A stretch of DNA of 36,165 nt from an uncultured Collinsella sp. (GCA_902496645.1 CABVBR010000007.1:1-36165); one strand, 5' to 3'. Shown: positions 8,179 through 18,933, counted from the first letter of the stretch. The notes: a model not told the origin generated them from the sequence alone. Made by a program: numbers and translations.

Positions 8179-8245
8179 AGTTGCGGTGAAATAGGGACTG
8201 ATTAAGGCCGTTAACAGCAAAAACACTCCCTATTTCACCGCAACT
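8179..8245. repeat. Intergenic 19-bp perfect inverted repeat
   Basis: AGTTGCGGTGAAATAGGGA at 8179-8197 is repeated in inverse orientation at 8227-8245, separated by 29 bases. It starts 16 bases after the FHA gene stop. There is no T run after the right arm, so it is not a typical terminator. Its arm length is close to that of the element at 16791-16846, suggesting a class of intergenic repeats. Confidence 0.75.
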
Positions 8246-8355
8246 GCTGTGGGGCTCCAGGGGACTGTGCCTGTCAGTGCCGGGCGCACAATAGTCATCC
8301 GAGGTAAACCTTTACCGCCCACCTATATTTGCCGAAATCTGGCCTGACGGCGGGG

Positions 8356-8361
8356 TACAAT
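8356..8361 (+). promoter_or_regulatory. Candidate -10 box and long leader of nifJ
   Basis: TACAAT at 8356-8361 is the best -10-like hexamer upstream of nifJ; no clear -35 box lies 16-18 bases before it. If used, it gives a GC-rich leader of about 275 nt. Within it CCCGCA (8365-8370) can pair with TGCGGG (8384-8389), or GCATGCGGA (8368-8376) can pair with TCCGGCATGC (8422-8431); the two pairings share bases and exclude each other. The remaining stretch to 8642 holds no gene I can support. Confidence 0.35.
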
Positions 8362-8642
8362 AAACCCGCATGCGGATTTCCGTTGCGGGCGCTTCCCATC
8401 GCCGGGGCGTGCCCGGGAGCATCCGGCATGCGGCCTTTGCGGCGCTCGGTCATGTGCAAGACGGGTAGCTGGGCCTGTGGAGCGCGTGCAGCCCTCCTCG
8501 CCTTGGCATGCCTTCTCTCCACGCCATGTACCTGCTGCTCAGTCTGCCTGCCAGATGATTGGAAGCAACAGCGAAAATCCCATCACGCCAACATCCCGGC
8601 GATCGCCGGGGCCTGTATACCTATATGAGAGGAGAGGGGTAT

Positions 8643-12182
<3,540 letters not shown>

Positions 12183-12192
12183 GTCTCCCACC

Positions 12193-12317
12193 GCAGGATC
12201 TGAGGGCTAACCTTCGCGGACGTCCTCGGACATGAAAGAACCCCCGCTGCGCACTACGTGCGGCGGGGGCTCTTTCGTCCTGCGGAATGTCCGCGAAGGT
12301 TAGCCCTCAGATCCTGC
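12193..12317. repeat. 125-nt near-continuous hairpin: 29-bp perfect inverted repeat
   Basis: The 29 bases at 12193-12221 are the exact inverse of 12289-12317. The space between them also pairs, as a GAAAGAACCCCCGC / GCGGGGGCTCTTTC stem, so the whole unit folds into one long hairpin starting 10 bases after the nifJ stop. This is far longer than a normal terminator and resembles a small MITE-like element or a very stable 3' end. Confidence 0.85.
12234..12277 (+). terminator. Terminator-like inner hairpin after nifJ
   Basis: GAAAGAACCCCCGC at 12234-12247 pairs with GCGGGGGCTCTTTC at 12263-12276 with one mismatch, around a small inner stem (CGCAC TAC GTGCG). It forms the tip of the longer inverted repeat. 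The 3' U tract is short (CTCTTTCGT), so it is plausible but not ideal as an intrinsic terminator for nifJ. Confidence 0.6.
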
Positions 12318-12388
12318 TACGACTACGTCCTCGGATTGTGTGGGCTGATGAAGGACGTGGCTGGTCGGGTATTCCGTCCCCTTCGCTG

Positions 12389-12491
12389 TTTCGCGGCTTT
12401 GCCGCGAAAGGCGCGTCACTTTGGGGATGGATGGGGAGCGTGGCTGTTGCAACGCCTTATCCCTTTGCTTTTTCGCGCCTTTGGCGCGAAA
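12389..12491. repeat. Two direct copies of a hairpin repeat with a compensated base pair
   Basis: TTTCGCGGC-TTT-GCCGCGAAA at 12389-12409 and TTTCGCGCC-TTT-GGCGCGAAA at 12471-12491 are 9-bp perfect stems with identical TTT loops, 82 bases apart. They differ by one G-C pair changed to C-G on both sides of the stem. Flanks are also similar (CCCTTCGCTG / CCCTTTGCTT before; GCGTCACTTTGGGGA / GCAGCACCTTGGGAA after). No T run follows, so they are not terminators. The rest of 12318-12552 holds no gene. Confidence 0.75.
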
Positions 12492-12552
12492 CGCGCAGCA
12501 CCTTGGGAAATGCATTGATGCGTGGACGAGGCTGGATTGTGGATTCTAATGG

Positions 12553-13914
12553 CTAGAGAGATATGGGTGCGAACGAGAAATCGTTATTGGGGTCATCCTT
12601 TTCCATAAACTCATCGAGACAAAACGTCATGTAGATTGGAACGTACAGAACCTTGCCCTCTTTGCTGAGATTCTCGTGGCTTAGTACAACGGCCTCGGGA
12701 ATTTTGTACTCGCCCACACTCATCAGACGATCGAGGGCCGCGTGCGCTCGAACTTTCTTGCCCGATTTGACCTCGATTGGGACAACGTGCCCGTGGGCGC
12801 CTTCGATCACAAAGTCAACTTCACCGACCTCACGCGTTTGGTAGTACCATGCATCCGCCCCGAGGGCAACGAGTTCCTGCGCGACCACGTTCTCATAGAG
12901 ACCACCAAGGTTGGGAGTTTTCATATCAAGATAGACAGCGCGTGCGGTGCTGCCGGGGTACCGCGATGCGAGCATGCCCGTATCAGACTCATATAGTTTG
13001 AAGGCCGTCGTTTTCTCCGTCCTCTTGAGAGGACTCCGTGGCTCCGTCACCCTGGCGACCATCAATCCAACACCTGCGTTAACAAGCCACAGGAAATCCT
13101 GCTCATATTTTTTAAGGCGAGCTCCCTCACCCAGAGACGAAACAACAAAGCGATGAGACTCCGCCTCAAGCTGAACGGGAATTTGCTCAAAAATCGACCG
13201 AACGTTAAACGCTCGAGTCGATGCATATTTTGAGATATCGCTTTTGTACTGATCGACCAGCTGAGTTTGAAGCTCACGTGTGCTCACGAGCGAATAACCC
13301 GAATCAATATAATTCTGAACGACCTCCGGCATGCCGCCGCAAACGATATAAGCTCTATAGTTCTTGAGCATCGCCTCATGAATATAGTTTTCGACAGGAT
13401 GTTTCTCGACAAGGCAGCTGCGAATGCCTGCAAGCACATTCTCGCTAACGCTGTTTGCCCAACAAAACTCTTCAAAATCCATCGGGCGCATAACAATGTG
13501 CTCTACATACCCCACCGGAAAAGAAGAGATCCCCTTAAACTCAGTCCCAAGCATAGACCCCGAGAAGACATAGCTAAAGCGCCCATCCTCGACCAACGCC
13601 TTCATGAGTGTAACGATCTGCGGATACTCCTGAATCTCATCGACAAAGACAAGCGTATCGCCCTCAACAAGCGGCGCATCCGCAAGAAGGGCTACACGGT
13701 TGATAAAGTCAACGGAGTTCTTTGCGCCAACAAGTGCATTCTTTGCTTCGACATCGAGTAGTAAATTGACCTCAAAATACGAAGCGTAGTTGCTTTTTCC
13801 AAACGCGCGAATCGCATAGCTCTTGCCAATCTGACGCGCACCAGTAACGAGTAATGCCTTATTGGAGTTATTCTTCCAGCTCAAAAGCCTATCAGTGACC
13901 TTACGGCGTAGCAT
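12553..13914 (-). CDS. AAA+ ATPase with C-terminal DUF4143 domain
   Basis: A 453-residue protein of the common family of ATP-binding proteins with DUF4143. Walker A is GARQIGKS (25-32) and Walker B ends VFVDE (D92-E93). The C-terminal part contains EVGEVDFVIE followed by PIEVKSGK, the E-VD / E-x-K pattern of a restriction-endonuclease-like fold typical of DUF4143. The start at 13914 follows GGGGGTTTA; the frame runs 34 codons further upstream, but only through repeat DNA. Base composition is clearly lower in GC than the neighbours and codon choice is mixed, which suggests horizontal transfer. The cellular role of these ATPases is not established. It stands alone on the minus strand. Confidence 0.9.
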   Translation of the reverse strand: MLRRKVTDRLLSWKNNSNKALLVTGARQIGKSYAIRAFGKSNYASYFEVNLLLDVEAKNALVGAKNSVDFINRVALLADAPLVEGDTLVFVDEIQEYPQIVTLMKALVEDGRFSYVFSGSMLGTEFKGISSFPVGYVEHIVMRPMDFEEFCWANSVSENVLAGIRSCLVEKHPVENYIHEAMLKNYRAYIVCGGMPEVVQNYIDSGYSLVSTRELQTQLVDQYKSDISKYASTRAFNVRSIFEQIPVQLEAESHRFVVSSLGEGARLKKYEQDFLWLVNAGVGLMVARVTEPRSPLKRTEKTTAFKLYESDTGMLASRYPGSTARAVYLDMKTPNLGGLYENVVAQELVALGADAWYYQTREVGEVDFVIEGAHGHVVPIEVKSGKKVRAHAALDRLMSVGEYKIPEAVVLSHENLSKEGKVLYVPIYMTFCLDEFMEKDDPNNDFSFAPISL

Positions 13915-13928
13915 TAAACCCCCAAATG

Positions 13929-14012
13929 ACAAAAATTGACAGATAGAATCGCCTAAAATCATACAAAAATTGGCAGATAATAATGTCGTAAATATACAAA
14001 AATTGGGAGATA
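13929..14012 (-). promoter_or_regulatory. Three 17-bp direct repeats upstream of the ATPase gene
   Basis: On the minus strand the unit TATCTGCCAATTTTTGT occurs three times, at 13996-14012 (TATCTCCC...), 13963-13979 (TATCTGCC...) and 13929-13945 (TATCTGTC...). Starts are 33 and 34 bases apart, about three helical turns, so a protein would see all three on one face. The last copy ends 14 bases before the start codon. TTGTAT of one copy and TATCTG of the next are spaced 16 bases, so promoter elements may be embedded. An operator for autoregulation is the simplest reading. Confidence 0.6.
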
Positions 14013-14066
14013 GCAAAGGTTCGAATAGGCCTCAAAGCCACTGAAACAGTGCTCTACTTTGCGAAG

Positions 14067-14100
14067 GGGCTGGGGACGCTGTTGGGTGCGTCTCCAGCCC
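14067..14100 (-). terminator. Stem-loop downstream of the DUF3830 operon
   Basis: GGGCTGGGGACGC at 14067-14079 pairs with GCGTCTCCAGCCC at 14088-14100 with one mismatch and an 8-base loop. It lies just past the end of the two-gene minus-strand operon and upstream of the ATPase promoter. The T run on the minus strand is weak, so confidence is moderate. Confidence 0.5.
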
Positions 14101-14155
14101 TCTGATTCTTACTTTGGATCCCGATGGTGGGGCGTTGTCGGTGCTGCTTGCTTGG

Positions 14156-14680
14156 TTACCTTGTCTCGCCGCTCTCTGTGCGTAGGCGGTAGCCGTGGAC
14201 GAGGTCGCTAATAGCCGGCCAGGGAATCTGGCGGTCAACCCAAAATTGGAGCTGGACCAGATAGCGCTCGGTGGCGCGGGTGAGGGCCGCGAACTGTTCG
14301 TGAGTCTCAACCTGGGCGTAGAGGTCGCGGCTGTGGGCGAGGATTGCCGTGGTGTCATCCATTTTGCCGGTGACGTCGAAGGCGCCCGAGAACCAGTCGC
14401 ACAGGCGCGCGGCGCTGTTGTTGATCGTTGCGAGGTCGGCGGTGCCGTCGTTGGCGTTTTCGTTGGCTTGGGCTCGCAGGAGGGAGAGGGCGTCGGCTGC
14501 GTTCATGCAGTAGCCGACGGTGAAGTTCCAGACGGCGAATTCGCGGCCGGTGTCGAGCTTGCGGCGGCGCATGTAGTCGATATCGCGCGGTTCCTCGAGC
14601 ATCATTTGATCGGCGAGGGCCTCAAGTGCAGTGGTGTACTCGGCAAGGTCGAGTACGAGCAGGGTGTTGATATCCATCAT
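14156..14680 (-). CDS. Hypothetical protein, co-transcribed with DUF3830 gene
   Basis: A 174-residue, probably all-helical cytosolic protein that I do not recognise. It has no signal peptide, membrane helix or obvious catalytic motif; aromatic and acidic residues are spread throughout (DIDYMRRRKLDTGREFAVWNF). The start at 14680 follows GGAGG by 7 bases; a second ATG directly follows. It begins 2 bases after the stop of the DUF3830 gene, so both are one transcription unit and likely act together. Length and codon use fit the host genome. Confidence 0.75.
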   Translation of the reverse strand: MMDINTLLVLDLAEYTTALEALADQMMLEEPRDIDYMRRRKLDTGREFAVWNFTVGYCMNAADALSLLRAQANENANDGTADLATINNSAARLCDWFSGAFDVTGKMDDTTAILAHSRDLYAQVETHEQFAALTRATERYLVQLQFWVDRQIPWPAISDLVHGYRLRTESGETR

Positions 14681-14682
14681 CT

Positions 14683-15099
14683 TTAGGCCTCCGTTTCGAT
14701 CTCGACGATTTCGTTTTTAATGTACATGCCCTGGTTGTCCCAGACATTGCGGCAGGCGGCGGCAAAGCGCTTGCGGTCGGCTTCGCAGATGCGGGCGAAC
14801 ATGTTGCAGGTGCCAAAGGGCTCGCACACATCAAAGAAGATGCAAATTGACGACCAGCCGCCATACCAGCTCACGGCGCCCGCCGGCTCGTGAAAGACGG
14901 GGTTCTCGATGTGCTCGTAATTGGCGATGGGGCCCGATACGGGATAGGTTACCTCGGCATCGCAGATCTTGGCCGAAAAGATACGTGACTCGACCGGACA
15001 GGACGATTCGAACAGCTTGCACGCCTTGGGAGCCTTGTCCCAGAGCATGTCGGCGAGAAACGTCTCGCCATTCAGCGTGATCTTGAGCATTTTTGTCAT
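14683..15099 (-). CDS. DUF3830 (cyclophilin-like) family protein
   Basis: A 138-residue protein of the DUF3830 cyclophilin-like fold. The start TKMLKITLNGETFLADMLWDKAPKACKLF, broken over strands and helix, followed by CPVESRIFSAKICDAEVTYPV matches the family pattern in which a beta-barrel begins with a short strand and an A-P-K-T-C-like helix. The ATG at 15099 follows GAGGAGG with 8-base spacing; the upstream extension of the frame has no support. DUF3830 genes are often found near amidohydrolase or hydantoin/pyrimidine-type catabolic genes, but their reaction is unknown. The family call rests on pattern memory and is fairly good rather than certain. Confidence 0.75.
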   Translation of the reverse strand: MTKMLKITLNGETFLADMLWDKAPKACKLFESSCPVESRIFSAKICDAEVTYPVSGPIANYEHIENPVFHEPAGAVSWYGGWSSICIFFDVCEPFGTCNMFARICEADRKRFAAACRNVWDNQGMYIKNEIVEIETEA

Positions 15100-15701
15100 A
15101 GTAAGGACCTCCTCAATCCGTCGCTCAAGGGGTTCGCTGGCGGATAAGGAGAAGGCAGCAGCGGGGTCGCCGAACCCAAACTTCACGACAGATCTCTGTC
15201 GCCCCAGCCCGCGCTGTTCTTCGCTAAAGTACTATGCAGCAATTGCGCGCGCAATATCAGTTTTTGATTTTCTGGAAGCGGCAACCGACGAGACGGCTCG
15301 CCGGCTGCCGGCCGACGCGCGGCAAAGGCACTCGTCTATTCCTTAAGTTGGATGAAAAACGCCATGTTATTGCAGGGCTGCATACTCGTCCAATAAGTGC
15401 ATAGAATCTCGTATAGTGCGAGTAAGATTTTGCGCTGTCTGTTTTATGTTTAGCAAAGATACAGTTTGCATAATCTGGTCTAATCCCTGCTCTATTAAAA
15501 TAAAGTTGCACGTAAATGACGTAGATATGCTTGAGCTGGGGTTCTTTACGCTGAGCGGGTAAAAGCGACCGTTCACCGTTCAACTATTTTCAAAATGAAT
15601 AAAATGAGCGATAAAGAGAATATAAACCTTAATAAACTCGCGTATCGCACGGGCGCGGGTTATTAATGGGTTGTAGGCCTTTTACAGAAAGGATTCCAGC
15701 A
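15100..15701. other. Divergent, AT-rich intergenic region upstream of arcC
   Basis: About 600 bases between the DUF3830 operon and carbamate kinase. The left half is GC-rich; the half from about 15350 is markedly AT-rich and probably carries the arcC promoter and a long leader. A perfect palindrome ATTGCGCGCGCAAT lies at 15239-15252. An open frame of about 56 codons starts at 15233 but has no ribosome site. No riboswitch or tRNA was recognised. Confidence 0.4.
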
Positions 15702-16664
15702 ATGTCTAAGCCTCTTGGCAAGCCCGATCGTATCGTCGTCGCCCTTGGCGGCAACGCCCTCGGCAACAACCCCGTCGAGCAGATCGAGGCCGTGAGCAAC
15801 ACCGCTCACGCTCTTCTCGGCCTGATCGAACAGGGTAACGAGATCATCATCACCCACGGCAACGGCCCGCAGGTCGGCATGATCCAGAACGCCTTCGCCG
15901 CCGCCCACGACGCCATCGGCACCCCCGAGATGCCGCTGCCCGAGTGCGGCGCCATGTCCCAGGGCTACATCGGCTATCACCTGCAGCAGGGCATTGGCCG
16001 CGAGATGCACAAGCGCTATAAGCGTTGGCACGCCGCAACCGTCGTCACCCAGATCGAGTGCGACCCCGACGACCCCGCGTTCAAGAACCCGACCAAGCCG
16101 ATTGGCCCGTTCTACACCGAGGAGCAGGCCAAGGAGTTCATGGCCGAGGATCCTTCCAAGGTCTTCGTCGAGGATTCCGGCCGCGGCTGGCGTCGCGTTG
16201 TCGCTTCCCCCGACCCCAAGAAGATCGTCGAGGCCGACTCCATCCTCAACCTGCTCGACAACGAGTTCATCGTCATCGCCTGCGGTGGCGGCGGCATCCC
16301 CGTCGTCCGCGACTACGAGAACAAGGGCTGCTACAAGGGCGTTCCCGCCGTCATCGACAAGGACCTGGGCGGCGAGCTGCTGGCTGAGGACTGCGACGCC
16401 GACGTTCTGTTCCTGCTGACCGCCGTTGAGCATGTCGCCATCAACTTTGGCAAGCCCAACCAGGAGGAGCTCGAGGACATCACCGCCGACGAGGCCGAGC
16501 GCCTGGCCGACGAGGGCCAGTTCGGCAAGGGTTCCATGGAGCCCAAGGTCCGCGCCGCCATCAAGTTCGCCCGTTCCCGCAAGGGCCGCACCTGCATCAT
16601 CGGCGCCCTGGACAAGGCTGCCGAGACCATGGCCGGCCTCTCCGGTACCCGCATCCACGAGTAG
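15702..16664 (+). CDS. arcC: Carbamate kinase
   Basis: This cytosolic amino-acid-kinase-family enzyme transfers phosphate from carbamoyl phosphate to ADP, giving ATP, CO2 and ammonia. The 320-residue length is normal. Visible motifs: the N-terminal VVALGGNALG, THGNGPQVG, the MSQGYIGYHLQQ helix, the VACGGGGIPVV-like nucleotide site (IACGGGGIPVVR), PAVIDKDL and the C-terminal GSMEPKVRAAIKF. The ATG at 15702 follows AAAGGA with 8-base spacing; the frame extends 12 codons upstream. It is monocistronic, between a long AT-rich leader and a strong terminator. No arginine deiminase or ornithine transcarbamylase gene is in the window, so the source of carbamoyl phosphate is not shown here. Codon bias suggests high expression. 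Confidence 0.97.
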   Translation: MSKPLGKPDRIVVALGGNALGNNPVEQIEAVSNTAHALLGLIEQGNEIIITHGNGPQVGMIQNAFAAAHDAIGTPEMPLPECGAMSQGYIGYHLQQGIGREMHKRYKRWHAATVVTQIECDPDDPAFKNPTKPIGPFYTEEQAKEFMAEDPSKVFVEDSGRGWRRVVASPDPKKIVEADSILNLLDNEFIVIACGGGGIPVVRDYENKGCYKGVPAVIDKDLGGELLAEDCDADVLFLLTAVEHVAINFGKPNQEELEDITADEAERLADEGQFGKGSMEPKVRAAIKFARSRKGRTCIIGALDKAAETMAGLSGTRIHE

Positions 16665-16686
16665 CCTCTACTCCGTTGCCTCTCTC

Positions 16687-16710
16687 GTGGGCGCCAGGCA
16701 AGGCGCCCAC
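16687..16710 (+). other. Stem-loop after arcC
   Basis: GTGGGCGCC at 16687-16695 pairs perfectly with GGCGCCCAC at 16702-16710 across a 6-base loop. No U tract follows. It may stabilise the 3' end together with the terminator at 16731. Confidence 0.5.
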
Positions 16711-16730
16711 AAACTAGCTTCTCTTCATGA

Positions 16731-16762
16731 GCCCCGCAGTCCGCTCCGACTGCGGGGCTTTT
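16731..16762 (+). terminator. Rho-independent terminator of arcC
   Basis: GCCCCGCAGT at 16731-16740 pairs perfectly with ACTGCGGGGC at 16749-16758, with an 8-base loop and TTTT after the stem. This is a classic intrinsic terminator. Confidence 0.9.
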
Positions 16763-16790
16763 GCTATTTACCTAGTCCCCGATGGGAGGG

Positions 16791-16870
16791 TAGTCATTGG
16801 GGACGTTCTTAAACGACTAGTCAAACAAGAACGTCCTCAATGACTACTAATTTAAATCTGTCCCCAATGA
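16791..16870. repeat. 20-bp inverted repeat plus dispersed TCTGTCCCCAATGA unit
   Basis: TAGTCATTGGGGACGTTCTT at 16791-16810 has an inverse copy with one mismatch at 16827-16846; the 16-base spacer holds GACTAGTC. Directly after it, 16851-16870 reads TTTAAATCTGTCCCCAATGA, a 20-mer that recurs with one change at 22957-22976. A CGGAAAGCGCAT unit follows at 16874-16885, another recurring element. A further small stem, GTTCCGC/GCGGAAC at 16958-16975, precedes the PRD regulator gene. No gene is seen in 16665-17037. Confidence 0.7.
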
Positions 16871-17037
16871 CTGCGGAAAGCGCATCTCACACCGACGCAT
16901 TGCTTTCGGGCCCTCTCTCCGTGCTCCCTATAAGTTCAGCTGGACTCCCCGCAACCTGTTCCGCGTTGGCGGAACGAGCGCGACGTGGAGTGTCATTCTT
17001 TACCGCGTTAGACTAGACGCAGGGAAAGGAGGAGGAC

Positions 17038-18933
17038 ATGGATGCTCGCGTCAAGCAGCTTGTAAATATGATCGAGGACGCTCAGCCTGTCGCTGTCGCG
17101 GTGCTTGCCAAGCGTCTCGAGGTAAGCGAGCGCGCCGTGAGAAACTATATCCATCGCGCAAACGACAAGCTTGCGGGGGTTGCACGCATCGTTGGCAGCA
17201 AAGGGCAATATCGTATCGATGTTGCACATGCAGATGAGCTTGCTCGCTTGCTAGACGGTGCGGCTCTGGCCCATCCGGGCATTCCTGATACGCGCGACGG
17301 CCGTGTGTCCTTCCTTCTTAACGACCTTCTCATGCGGTCCCAGTGGGTGACGATTGAGGAGTATGCGGATTTACTCTACGTTTCGGCGCGAACTCTGTCC
17401 AATGACATGCGTCTGGTAGAGCAGAAACTCGCCCAATTTGACTTGATGCTCGAAAAGCGCCCTCGCTACGGAATCCGCGTTGCGGGTGGGGAGTCGCAAC
17501 GGCGTCTGTGTCTGGCCTCACTGGTGAGGCCCGTGTTGCCCGACACCGACGATGCAGAGCTCGCCGAGCGCCTGCGGGCCATCGCCGCATGTGTGGACGA
17601 TGCCCTGACTGCCTCGCCCGTCACGGTGAGCTCGCTGGCATTCCGCAATCTCATCATGCATCTTTACATCGCTCTTGGCCGCATCGAGCAGGGCTGCTAT
17701 GTCCCGGCTGCAGAATCGGACGTTTTAAAGCTGGAGGGAACGCGCGAATACGCTGCGGCTTTCCAGATTGCCGCAAACATCAAGGATGCCCTGGGCGTGA
17801 GCATGCCCCGAGAAGAGGTTGCCTTTATCGCAATCCATTTGCTCGGCAGGGGCACGGGCGTGCCCGAGAAGGGCTCGGCCGTTATCTCGGACGAGATGTG
17901 GGAGATCGCTTCCGAGATGGTATGTGCGGTCAACGATGAGTTTAGGTTTGACTTTAGCAGCGATCTTGAACTTCGCATGAACCTTGCTCGGCATATTGGC
18001 CCTCTGGGCTATCGCCTTGAATATCACATGCATATGGATAACCCCATGCTGCCCGATATCAAGACGAGGTTTCCGTTGGCCTATTCGATGGCGGCCGGCA
18101 CCTCGCAGGTACTCGAGCGTCATTTTGGCAGCCAGCCCTCTGATGAGGAGCTCGGCTACATCGCCATGGCATTTGCCCTGGCCCTCGAGCAGCAAGCCGA
18201 CCAGCCGCGTCGCAAACGCATCCTGATCGTGTGCGCCTCGGGAGCGGGAAGCGCCCGTATGCTCGAGCACCAGTACCGCAAGCAGTTTGGTATGTATATC
18301 GAGTCGATTGAGACATGCGACGTCGCCCGCGTGGGAACGCTCGACTTTTCGCACATAGACTACGTGTTCACAACGGTGTCGCTCAACGTCAAGTTGCCCG
18401 TGCCCGTCCGCGAGGCCGATTTCTTCTTGGAGACGAGCGATGTCAACGCTATCCGCAAGGTGCTGAGTGATGACGCTGCGCAATCGGACTCCGTAAGCTC
18501 TTTCTTTAGCCGTGCCCTGTTCTTCAACCGCGTTGAGGCGTCGTCGAAGCAGGCCGTTCTCCGATATCTCTCCGAGCGCGCCGTCGAGAGCGGCCGTGTC
18601 GATGCCCAGTTTGCCCAAGAGGTCGCCGAGCGCGAGAGCGCGAGTGCCACCTCGTTTGGCAATGGGGTAGCCATGCCCCATGGGATGCATCCCTTGAGCG
18701 CCGAGGCCTTTGTTACCGTGGGCCTGCTCGAACATCCCATTCTTTGGGACGAATACGGCCATGAGGTCGATATCGTCTTTATGGTGTCGTTTGCCCGGTC
18801 GGGCGGCGATGAGGCGCGGATCTTGAGCTCACTGCTCGCCGAGATCTTTATGGACCGCCAGGGGGTCGAGCGCCTACGCGAGTGCCGGTCCTGGCATGAG
18901 CTGATGGCGCTTGTGCAAGCGCATACGGCTTAA
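17038..18933 (+). CDS. PRD-containing PTS transcriptional regulator (LicR/BglG-type activator)
   Basis: A 631-residue LicR/MtlR-type activator controlled by PTS phosphorylation. In order: winged HTH (about 1-65), a second HTH/Mga-like region (about 90-150), PRD1 (about 185-280, conserved H208 and H267), PRD2 (about 295-390, H319), an EIIB-like domain with C399 (LIVCASGAGSARM), and a fructose-type EIIA domain with H548 (NGVAMPHGMH). The second histidine expected in PRD2 is replaced: GYIAMAFALALEQ has A378. The start follows AAGGAGGAGG. It stands directly before the PTS and beta-glucosidase genes, so it is their likely regulator, sensing sugar flux through EIIB/HPr phosphorylation. Being a DNA-binding activator rather than an RNA antiterminator is inferred from the HTH domains. 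Confidence 0.92.
   Translation: MDARVKQLVNMIEDAQPVAVAVLAKRLEVSERAVRNYIHRANDKLAGVARIVGSKGQYRIDVAHADELARLLDGAALAHPGIPDTRDGRVSFLLNDLLMRSQWVTIEEYADLLYVSARTLSNDMRLVEQKLAQFDLMLEKRPRYGIRVAGGESQRRLCLASLVRPVLPDTDDAELAERLRAIAACVDDALTASPVTVSSLAFRNLIMHLYIALGRIEQGCYVPAAESDVLKLEGTREYAAAFQIAANIKDALGVSMPREEVAFIAIHLLGRGTGVPEKGSAVISDEMWEIASEMVCAVNDEFRFDFSSDLELRMNLARHIGPLGYRLEYHMHMDNPMLPDIKTRFPLAYSMAAGTSQVLERHFGSQPSDEELGYIAMAFALALEQQADQPRRKRILIVCASGAGSARMLEHQYRKQFGMYIESIETCDVARVGTLDFSHIDYVFTTVSLNVKLPVPVREADFFLETSDVNAIRKVLSDDAAQSDSVSSFFSRALFFNRVEASSKQAVLRYLSERAVESGRVDAQFAQEVAERESASATSFGNGVAMPHGMHPLSAEAFVTVGLLEHPILWDEYGHEVDIVFMVSFARSGGDEARILSSLLAEIFMDRQGVERLRECRSWHELMALVQAHTA

Noticed and set aside
12389..12491. 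Hairpins read as terminators of the minus-strand ATPase gene
   Set aside because: On the minus strand the stem is followed by A-rich, not T-rich, sequence, and the same holds for the plus strand, so they do not fit intrinsic terminators.
15233..15403. A short open frame of about 56 codons in the arcC upstream region
   Set aside because: No Shine-Dalgarno sequence and no recognisable protein pattern; it is likely chance.
15350..15700. ArgR-type operator in the AT-rich arcC leader
   Set aside because: A few ATGAATAAAATGA-like bases are present, but no convincing pair of boxes with the right symmetry.
15663..16658. Long open frame antisense to arcC
   Set aside because: A mirror of a highly biased gene, with repetitive Leu/Val/Gly/Asp composition and no recognisable motif.
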